A DNA stretch of 7,901 bases, from contig DPPH01000228.1 of the NCBI GenBank assembly GCA_003539375.1, positions 9,092 to 16,992 on the forward strand. Reading direction: 5' to 3'. Positions 1 through 6,027 of the stretch are shown piece by piece. The notes beneath the pieces are model-generated. The model was not told where the DNA came from and did no database searches. It saw only the letters and a list, made by a program, of their open reading frames with translations. The position numbers were made by a program, and so were the translations under genes. Every line of letters begins with the position of its first letter. Within the stretch, counting starts at the first letter, position 1. This stretch comes from Clostridiales bacterium (GTDB lineage: Bacteria; Bacillota; Clostridia; Tissierellales; Dethiosulfatibacteraceae).

Positions 1-100
1 TACAATTATATATTTTTTGTAATTATAAGTAAAACTAAATTTATAAAATTTATAACTTCAATTATAACTTATTAATTGTTTATAACATTTCCCTATATAC

Positions 101-129
101 TTGACGAAAATGTATAGAAACTATAAAAT
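101..129 (+). promoter_or_regulatory. Predicted sigma-A promoter of uvrBA
   Basis: A -35 element TTGACG (101-106, 5 of 6 consensus bases) is followed by a 17-base spacer and TAAAAT (124-129, 5 of 6). An overlapping alternative -10, TATAAA at 122-127, would have a 15-base spacer. Transcription would start near 135-136, directly at the edge of the LexA box. Upstream DNA (1-100) is almost pure A/T and could act as an UP element. The assignment is by consensus only. Confidence 0.7.
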
Positions 130-136
130 ATGATTA

Positions 137-150
137 CGAACGAATGTTCA
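137..150 (+). promoter_or_regulatory. LexA operator (SOS box)
   Basis: The sequence cGAACgaatGTTCa is a GAAC-N4-GTTC inverted repeat. It matches the Bacillus/Clostridium LexA consensus CGAACRNRYGTTCG at every position except the last base. It lies at or just after the predicted transcription start, so bound LexA would block initiation. Cleavage of LexA after DNA damage would induce uvrB and uvrA. uvrBA is a classic SOS operon in Gram-positive bacteria, which supports the call. Confidence 0.9.
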
Positions 151-157
151 GAGGTGA
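150..157 (+). promoter_or_regulatory. Ribosome binding site that sets the uvrB TTG start
   Basis: AGAGGTGA is a good Shine-Dalgarno sequence ending 6 bases before TTG at 164. The nearby ATG at 168 is out of frame, and no in-frame ATG lies close by, so TTG is the most likely start. The Shine-Dalgarno directly abuts the LexA box. Confidence 0.8.
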
Positions 158-163
158 AATATA

Positions 164-2143
164 TTGAATGAATTTAAAATAAAAGCTGATTTTGTACCGA
201 CTGGAGATCAGCCGAAAGCAATAGAAAAATTAACAAAAGGTATCAATGAAAACAAAAAATTTCAAACACTCTTAGGTGTTACAGGTTCAGGAAAAACTTT
301 TACTATGGCAAATATAATTCAAAACGTACAAAAACCTACTTTAGTTATGGCTCACAATAAAACACTAGCAGGGCAGTTGTACAATGAATTCAAGGATTTT
401 TTCCCTGATAATGCTGTGGAATACTTTGTAAGTTACTACGATTACTACCAACCGGAAGCATATGTACCCTCTTCAGACACTTATATTGAGAAAGATGCTT
501 CAGTAAATGATGAAATAGACAAGCTTAGACACTCTGCTACAGCATCTTTGTTTGAAAGAAGAGATGTAATAATTGTGGCATCGGTATCCTGTATTTACGG
601 TTTAGGAAGCCCGATAGATTATGAAAATCTTGTGATTTCATTAAGGCCGGGTATGATTAAAGATAGAGACGAAATAATCGAAAAGCTAATAGAGATACAG
701 TACAGCAGAAACGACATTAACTTTATAAGAGGAACTTTTAGAGTTAGAGGTGACGTTTTGGAAATATTTCCTGCTTCGTCTTCTGAAAATGCAGTTAGAG
801 TAGAATTTTTTGGAGATGAAATAGATAGGATTACAGAAGTGAATTCCTTAACAGGAGAAGTGATAGGAAGAAGAAAACATATATCAATATTCCCTGCATC
901 TCACTATGCAACAACTGATGAAAATATTAAGAGAGCAGTAAAAGATATTGAGATAGAACTACAAGAAAGACTTGAGGTTCTAAGAAAAGAAGATAAACTA
1001 GTAGAAGCTCAGAGACTTGAGCAAAGGACTAGATATGATATAGAAATGTTGAGAGAGATGGGGTTTTGTACTGGTATTGAAAACTATTCAAGACACATTA
1101 ATAATCTTAAACCAGGACAGAGACCCTATACATTAATTGATTATTTTCCTGATGACTACCTTACTATAATTGATGAATCTCATATGACTGTTCCTCAGAT
1201 AAGAGGAATGTACAATGGAGATAGGGCAAGGAAACAGACTCTAGTGGATTTTGGATTTAGACTTCCATCTGCCCTGGACAACAGACCTCTAAAATTTGAT
1301 GAATTTGAAGAAAAGATAAATACTGCAACCTTTGTAAGTGCAACTCCAGGACCTTATGAAGAAGAACATTCAGAAAATATAGTAGAGCAAATAATAAGGC
1401 CTACTGGATTAATAGATCCTGAAATCCAAGTTCGACCAGTTAAAGGGCAAATTGATGACTTATCTGAAGAAATAAGAAAAGTAACAGATAAAAATCAAAG
1501 AGTTTTAATTACTACATTAACAAAGAAAATGTCTGAAGATCTCACGTCTTACTATAAGGAAATAGGAATTAAAGTAAGATATCTACACTCGGATATAGAT
1601 ACCTTAGAGAGAATGGAAATTATAAGAGATTTAAGACAGGGAGAATTTGATGTCCTGGTAGGAATTAACTTGCTTAGGGAAGGTTTAGACCTGCCGGAAG
1701 TTTCTCTTATTGCTATTTTGGATGCAGATAAGGAAGGTTTTTTGAGATCAGAAACAGCCCTTATACAGACAATAGGTAGGGCAGCGAGAAATTTAGATGG
1801 TAGGGTTATAATGTACGGTGATAATATAACTGGATCTATGCAGAGAGCTATAGACGAAACTAACAGAAGAAGAAAAATTCAAGAAGAATATAACCGAAAA
1901 CACAATATAAAGCCAAAATCAATAATAAAAAATGTGAAAGAAGTTATGAAGGCTACAATAGCAGCAGAAGAGGAAGCCAGTTACGGAGAGAAAATAGAAC
2001 TATCCTCTAAAGCTGATGTTGATAAGAGAATAAAACAATTAGATGAAAAAATGATGGTAGCAGCATCAAAATTAGAATTTGAAAAAGCTGCTAAATATAG
2101 AGATGAAATAAATGAACTTAAGAAAATCAAGAAGAGATTTTAG
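164..2143 (+). CDS. uvrB: UvrABC system protein B (excinuclease ABC subunit B)
   Basis: UvrB is the damage-verifying, helicase-fold ATPase of nucleotide excision repair. UvrA loads it on DNA, it clamps one strand with a beta-hairpin, and it then recruits UvrC. The 659-residue protein is full length for the family. Visible motifs are Walker A GVTGSGKT (38-45), the aromatic-rich beta-hairpin beginning YYDYYQPEAY (91-100), the DEAD-like box DESH (337-340), SAT motif VSATPG (391-396), motif V around GINLLREGLDLPE (500-512) and motif VI QTIGRAARN (535-543). A C-terminal UVR domain (about 622-657) pairs with the matching domain of UvrC. The start is TTG, chosen from the Shine-Dalgarno spacing and because the N-terminus aligns with the usual 'F-x-P-x-GDQP' opening. 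It is the first gene of an SOS-controlled operon and lies 15 bases before uvrA. Nothing appears broken. Confidence 0.98.
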   Translation: MNEFKIKADFVPTGDQPKAIEKLTKGINENKKFQTLLGVTGSGKTFTMANIIQNVQKPTLVMAHNKTLAGQLYNEFKDFFPDNAVEYFVSYYDYYQPEAYVPSSDTYIEKDASVNDEIDKLRHSATASLFERRDVIIVASVSCIYGLGSPIDYENLVISLRPGMIKDRDEIIEKLIEIQYSRNDINFIRGTFRVRGDVLEIFPASSSENAVRVEFFGDEIDRITEVNSLTGEVIGRRKHISIFPASHYATTDENIKRAVKDIEIELQERLEVLRKEDKLVEAQRLEQRTRYDIEMLREMGFCTGIENYSRHINNLKPGQRPYTLIDYFPDDYLTIIDESHMTVPQIRGMYNGDRARKQTLVDFGFRLPSALDNRPLKFDEFEEKINTATFVSATPGPYEEEHSENIVEQIIRPTGLIDPEIQVRPVKGQIDDLSEEIRKVTDKNQRVLITTLTKKMSEDLTSYYKEIGIKVRYLHSDIDTLERMEIIRDLRQGEFDVLVGINLLREGLDLPEVSLIAILDADKEGFLRSETALIQTIGRAARNLDGRVIMYGDNITGSMQRAIDETNRRRKIQEEYNRKHNIKPKSIIKNVKEVMKATIAAEEEASYGEKIELSSKADVDKRIKQLDEKMMVAASKLEFEKAAKYRDEINELKKIKKRF

Positions 2144-2147
2144 GAAT

Positions 2148-2155
2148 AGGAAGGA
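2148..2155 (+). promoter_or_regulatory. Ribosome binding site of uvrA
   Basis: AGGAAGGA lies within the 15-base gap between the uvrB stop and the uvrA ATG at 2159, ending 3 bases before the start codon. The short gap has no room for a terminator or promoter, so uvrA should be read from the uvrB transcript. Confidence 0.75.
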
Positions 2156-2158
2156 CTT

Positions 2159-4975
2159 ATGAAAAAAAATATATATGTTAAAGGTGCAAAAGAGCATAAT
2201 CTAAAGGATATAAATGTAGAACTGCCGAGAGATAAGATGATTGTATTTACTGGAATCAGCGGTTCAGGAAAATCATCTTTAGCTTTTGATACTATTTATG
2301 CTGAAGGACAGAGAAGATACGTAGAGAGCTTATCTTCTTATGCCAGACAATTTTTAGGACAGATGGAAAAACCCAACGTAGAACATATAGAAGGTTTATC
2401 TCCAGCTATATCTATAGATCAAAAAACTACAAGCAATAATCCAAGATCTACCGTAGGGACGGTAACAGAAATATATGATTATTTAAGATTACTTTATGCT
2501 AGAGTGGGCACACCACACTGCCCTGAATGTGGTAAGGAAATAACTTCTCAGTCATTAGACCAGATAGTAGATAAGGTAATGGAACTGGAAGAGAGAACAA
2601 AAATCAGGCTCCTGGCTCCAGTAGTTAGAGAGCAGAAAGGTACCCACAAAAAACTTCTTGAAAGAATTAAAAAAGAAGGATACGTAAGGGTCAGAGTAGA
2701 TGGACAGGAATATGAAATAGAAGACAAGTTTAATTTAGATAAAAATATAAAGCATTCTATAGAGGTTGTAGTAGATAGATTAATAGTAAAAGAAGGGATT
2801 ACTAGAAGATTAACTGACTCTATTGAGACATGTCTGGAACTTGCTGATGGACTTGTAATAATAGATGTTGTAGATGGAGAAGAAATTCTAATGAGTACTC
2901 ACTTTGCATGCATAGACTGTGGTGTAAGTATAGGAGAAATATCCACAAGAATGTTTTCCTTTAATAATCCTTTTGGTATGTGTGAAAGCTGTCACGGTCT
3001 AGGTGTAGAAAAAAATATAGATGTAGATTTAGTAATTCCAAATAAAGATTTGACTATAGGACAGAGAGCCATAGATCCATACGGTACTGATAGAGATGGA
3101 TATTACTATCAAATATTTAAAACTTTAGCAGATTATCACGACTTCGATATAGATAAGCCAATTAAAGAAGCGCCGGATAGTTTTATGGAAGAGCTTTTAT
3201 ACGGTACAGGAAGAAGAAAACTGGAAATAGAATTTAACAGCAAATTCAAAGGAAAAACTGTAATATCAAAACCCTTTGAAGGTGTTGTAAACAACTTAAA
3301 TAGAAGATATAAAGAAACAAACTCAAGGAGTATTAAAGATTGGATTGAAGGATATATAAATGAAACACCTTGCAAAGCATGTGATGGTCAGAGATTAAAT
3401 CCTATAAGTCTAGCGGTAACTATCGAAGACAAAAACATTATTGAAGTAACAGATTTACCAATAACAGAATTATATAACTTTATATCAGGTTTAACTCTCG
3501 ATGAAAGAAAAAAATTCATAGCTGAACAGATAGTAAATGAGATTAGAGGAAGGGTAAAATTTCTTCTAGATGTAGGATTAGAATACCTTACCTTAAGTAG
3601 AAGTGCAGGGACCCTATCAGGAGGAGAATCCCAAAGAATTAGATTAGCTACGCAGATAGGAGCAAGCTTAGTCGGTGTACTATACGTTCTCGATGAACCA
3701 AGCATAGGCCTACACCAAAGAGATAATAAGAGACTAATACAAACATTGAGAAATCTTACAGATATAGGAAACACACTAATAGTTGTTGAGCACGACGAAG
3801 AAACCATAGAGAGTGCAGATTGTATATTAGATATTGGACCTGGAGCCGGGGTCCACGGTGGTGAAATAGTTGCTCAAGGATCCTTACAAGATATAATAAA
3901 CTGTGAAAACTCCTTAACCGGACAGTATTTAAGTGGAAAGAAAAAAATACCAGTTCCACAAAAAAGAAGATTAAAAAACGGGAAATATATTACTGTAAAA
4001 GGAGCCCAAGAAAACAATCTAAAGAATATTGATGTAAATTTTCCGTTAGGACTATTCACCTGTGTTACAGGGGTTTCAGGTTCTGGGAAAAGTTCATTAG
4101 TTAACGAAATACTGTACAAAGGATTGAAAAGTAAAAGTCCTAGATCTAGAATTGTTCCCGGTAAACACAAAGAAATAGACGGATATGAAGAAGTAGATAA
4201 AATAATAAATATAGACCAATCTCCTATAGGGAGAACTCCTAGATCAAATCCTGCTACATATACAAAAGTTTTTGATGATATAAGAGATGTTTTTGCTATG
4301 ACTCAAGAAGCCAAGGCTAGAGGATACAATAAAGGAAGATTTTCCTTTAATGTAAAAGGTGGTAGGTGTGAAGCTTGTAAGGGTGATGGAATTAATAAAA
4401 TAGAGATGCATTTTCTACCCGATGTTTACGTTCAATGTGAAGTATGTAAAGGTAAAAGATATAACAGAGAGACATTAGAAGTGAAATATAAAGGTAAAAC
4501 TATAAGTGATGTTCTCGATATGACTATAGAGGAAGGCTTAGAATTCTTTGAAAACATTCCAAAAATAAAAAGAAAATTAAAAACCATGAATGACGTGGGA
4601 TTGGGTTATTTAAAGTTGGGACAACCTTCTCCTCAATTATCTGGTGGAGAGGCTCAGCGTATAAAACTAGCATCGGAATTAGGAAAAAGAAGCACTGGAA
4701 GCACATTCTATATTTTAGACGAACCTACTACAGGACTTCACATGGCTGACATTCACAAACTTGTAGAGGTTTTAAGCAAACTTGTAGATGCCGGGAATAC
4801 AGTAGTTGTAATAGAACATAATTTAGACGTAATTAAGACTGCTGATTACCTTATAGATCTTGGACCTGAAGGTGGGGACAAAGGTGGACAAATAGTGTTT
4901 CAAGGAACTCCCGAGGAGATAATAAAAGATAAAAAATCCTACACTGGAGAGTTCTTAAAAAAAGCATTAGATTAA
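2159..4975 (+). CDS. uvrA: UvrABC system protein A (excinuclease ABC subunit A)
   Basis: UvrA is the damage-recognition ATPase of nucleotide excision repair. It dimerises, scans DNA for distortions and delivers UvrB. At 938 residues it is close to E. coli UvrA (940). It has two ABC-type ATPase modules. Module I has Walker A GISGSGKSS (32-40), signature LSGGESQR (486-493) and Walker B with YVLDEPSIGLH (509-519). Module II has Walker A GVSGSGKSS (638-646), signature LSGGEAQR (827-834) and YILDEPTTGLH (851-861). The long insert in module I includes the UvrB-binding region. Six CxxC pairs (121/124, 251/254, 275/278, 405/408, 737/740, 760/763) fit three zinc sites; the 737-763 module sits in the DNA-binding zinc finger. 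It is co-transcribed with uvrB and followed by a terminator. It is the canonical housekeeping UvrA, not a drug-resistance paralogue, judging by context and length. Confidence 0.98.
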   Translation: MKKNIYVKGAKEHNLKDINVELPRDKMIVFTGISGSGKSSLAFDTIYAEGQRRYVESLSSYARQFLGQMEKPNVEHIEGLSPAISIDQKTTSNNPRSTVGTVTEIYDYLRLLYARVGTPHCPECGKEITSQSLDQIVDKVMELEERTKIRLLAPVVREQKGTHKKLLERIKKEGYVRVRVDGQEYEIEDKFNLDKNIKHSIEVVVDRLIVKEGITRRLTDSIETCLELADGLVIIDVVDGEEILMSTHFACIDCGVSIGEISTRMFSFNNPFGMCESCHGLGVEKNIDVDLVIPNKDLTIGQRAIDPYGTDRDGYYYQIFKTLADYHDFDIDKPIKEAPDSFMEELLYGTGRRKLEIEFNSKFKGKTVISKPFEGVVNNLNRRYKETNSRSIKDWIEGYINETPCKACDGQRLNPISLAVTIEDKNIIEVTDLPITELYNFISGLTLDERKKFIAEQIVNEIRGRVKFLLDVGLEYLTLSRSAGTLSGGESQRIRLATQIGASLVGVLYVLDEPSIGLHQRDNKRLIQTLRNLTDIGNTLIVVEHDEETIESADCILDIGPGAGVHGGEIVAQGSLQDIINCENSLTGQYLSGKKKIPVPQKRRLKNGKYITVKGAQENNLKNIDVNFPLGLFTCVTGVSGSGKSSLVNEILYKGLKSKSPRSRIVPGKHKEIDGYEEVDKIINIDQSPIGRTPRSNPATYTKVFDDIRDVFAMTQEAKARGYNKGRFSFNVKGGRCEACKGDGINKIEMHFLPDVYVQCEVCKGKRYNRETLEVKYKGKTISDVLDMTIEEGLEFFENIPKIKRKLKTMNDVGLGYLKLGQPSPQLSGGEAQRIKLASELGKRSTGSTFYILDEPTTGLHMADIHKLVEVLSKLVDAGNTVVVIEHNLDVIKTADYLIDLGPEGGDKGGQIVFQGTPEEIIKDKKSYTGEFLKKALD

Positions 4976-4981
4976 TATATT

Positions 4982-5017
4982 AAAGAAACCATATATTTCA
5001 ATATGGTTTCTTTGTTT
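4982..5017 (+). terminator. Rho-independent terminator after uvrA
   Basis: A perfect 13-bp stem (AAAGAAACCATAT at 4982-4994 pairing with ATATGGTTTCTTT at 5001-5013) encloses a 6-base loop. It is followed by a short T-rich run ending near 5017. It begins 6 bases after the uvrA stop. The stem is A/T-rich with only three G-C pairs and the U-tract is interrupted, so some read-through into the next gene is possible. The A-rich left arm gives a T-rich tail on the other strand too, so it could work in both directions. Confidence 0.8.
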
Positions 5018-5030
5018 AGGTATACTTTTA

Positions 5031-5059
5031 TTGAAAATACAAAAAATAAGGGGTATAAT
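5031..5059 (+). promoter_or_regulatory. Predicted sigma-A promoter of the PAS-GGDEF / uvrC unit
   Basis: A -35 TTGAAA (5031-5036, 5 of 6) and a perfect -10 TATAAT (5054-5059) are separated by an ideal 17-base spacer. Transcription would start near 5066, giving a very short leader of about 17 bases before the ATG at 5083. No GAAC-N4-GTTC LexA box is visible around it, so this unit appears to be expressed independently of the SOS response. Confidence 0.8.
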
Positions 5060-5068
5060 TTAAACATC

Positions 5069-5075
5069 AGGGGGG
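5069..5075 (+). promoter_or_regulatory. Ribosome binding site that sets the PAS-GGDEF start
   Basis: AGGGGGG is a strong Shine-Dalgarno 7 bases before ATG at 5083. A competing ATG at 5078 is only 2 bases from it and opens a 7-codon frame that stops at 5101, so 5083 is the real start. Confidence 0.75.
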
Positions 5076-5082
5076 ACATGAT

Positions 5083-5991
5083 ATGGAAAAACTTTTTTTA
5101 GAAAACAAGGACTTATTAAATAAGCTGCCTGTAGGAATTGCTAAGTGTAAGGTTGTATTAGAAAATGGAGAAGAAAATTTTATTATAGAAGATAGCAACA
5201 AGACTTTCTGTGAAATGGCAGAAAGACAGGATTATGAATTTATAAATAGAAAATTTTCTGAAGTGTTTCCAAAAGCAAAAACGTCTTTATTTGATTGGGT
5301 AAAAATATTTAGTGAAGTGGCATTTACCCTTAGAGACAAGACTATAGAGCAGTACTTCGAAATATTCGAAAAATATTTGAGAATACAGGTTGTTAGTAAT
5401 GAAAAAGAAAGCTTCTATTTAATAATAGAAGATATTTCATTGAAAAAAAATTTCAATGACCTGTTAATGGAAAAACAGTTAGAAATAGAATATCTTGAAA
5501 AAGAATTGAAAAGTAAATCAAAAAGAGATTCTTTAATAGATGTATATAATCAGCAGGTTATGATTAAAAAATTAAAATTTAAGATAGAAAATTATAATAA
5601 CAATAGTGAACCCTTTCTTTGTGGGATTTTGAATATAGATGGATTTGAAGAATTAAACTATAAATACTCAATAGAGTTTAGTGATACTATACTCAAAGAA
5701 GTAGGGGAAGTATTGAAAAAATCTATTAGAAAAATAGATATTTTAGGAAGAATTGGTAATGATGAATTTTTAATTATAATGCCAAATATAACTATGGATA
5801 TTGCAAAAATTGTAGTTAATAAAATAAAGAGCCAGCTTAGAACCGATATAAAATCTATACCAAAAGGTGAACTAACCCTAAGTGGTGCTATAGAAGAATA
5901 TGAAGGTGAGTCTTTAGAAGATTACTATAAAAAACTTAAAAACGGTGTAAAAAAAGCAAAAAAAAGAGGAAAAGATACAATTCTATTATAA
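5083..5991 (+). CDS. PAS domain protein with a divergent GGDEF (diguanylate cyclase-like) domain
   Basis: This 302-residue protein has no signal peptide or membrane segment and should be cytosolic. Residues about 10-122 look like a PAS sensor domain ('LPVGIA' opening, ending 'IIEDIS'). A charged helical linker, probably a coiled coil, spans about 122-147, and a GGDEF domain fills 148-302. GGDEF proteins make c-di-GMP from two GTP, but this one is divergent. The signature is GNDEF (225-229). The usual 'DIDxF' metal motif reads NIDGF (184-188), so the first metal-binding Asp is Asn. 'LTGLxNR' reads LIDVYNQ (151-157 region), and the C-terminal 'AD-x-ALY' is lost before AK (292-293). Kept are Asn192 and Asp201 (equivalents of PleD N335 and D344) and the inhibitory-site RxxD (216-219), five residues before GNDEF. 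It may be a weak cyclase, a c-di-GMP receptor or a GTP sensor. It is probably co-transcribed with uvrC, 36 bases downstream. Domain calls are from pattern; function is inferred. Confidence 0.85.
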   Translation: MEKLFLENKDLLNKLPVGIAKCKVVLENGEENFIIEDSNKTFCEMAERQDYEFINRKFSEVFPKAKTSLFDWVKIFSEVAFTLRDKTIEQYFEIFEKYLRIQVVSNEKESFYLIIEDISLKKNFNDLLMEKQLEIEYLEKELKSKSKRDSLIDVYNQQVMIKKLKFKIENYNNNSEPFLCGILNIDGFEELNYKYSIEFSDTILKEVGEVLKKSIRKIDILGRIGNDEFLIIMPNITMDIAKIVVNKIKSQLRTDIKSIPKGELTLSGAIEEYEGESLEDYYKKLKNGVKKAKKRGKDTILL

Positions 5992-6016
5992 AGTTAAAGA
6001 AGTTAGGAATTTTATT

Positions 6017-6023
6017 AAGGTGA
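6017..6023 (+). promoter_or_regulatory. Ribosome binding site of uvrC
   Basis: AAGGTGA ends 4 bases before ATG at 6028. The 36-base gap after the PAS-GGDEF stop shows neither a hairpin nor a promoter, which supports one shared transcript. Confidence 0.7.
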
Positions 6024-6027
6024 TTAG

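Noticed and set aside
1..100. Repeated TATAAC / TATAACTT words (51-58, 63-70, 81-86) and imperfect A/T palindromes upstream of uvrB
   Set aside because: The copies are short, unevenly spaced and made of A/T-rich words expected by chance here; no clear hairpin, operator or coding region could be supported.
122..127. TATAAA as the -10 of the uvrBA promoter
   Set aside because: Its spacer to TTGACG would be 15 bases; TAAAAT at 124-129 gives the optimal 17 and an equal match, so it was preferred, though both could contribute.
3136..4706. Several reverse-strand open frames (60-139 residues) inside uvrA
   Set aside because: They lie wholly within a strongly conserved gene on the other strand, have no recognisable domain or convincing ribosome binding site, and their composition fits antisense shadows of an AT-rich gene.
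5992..6027. A separate promoter or terminator for uvrC in the 36-base gap
   Set aside because: There is no -10/-35 pair and no inverted repeat beyond chance; only a Shine-Dalgarno is seen.
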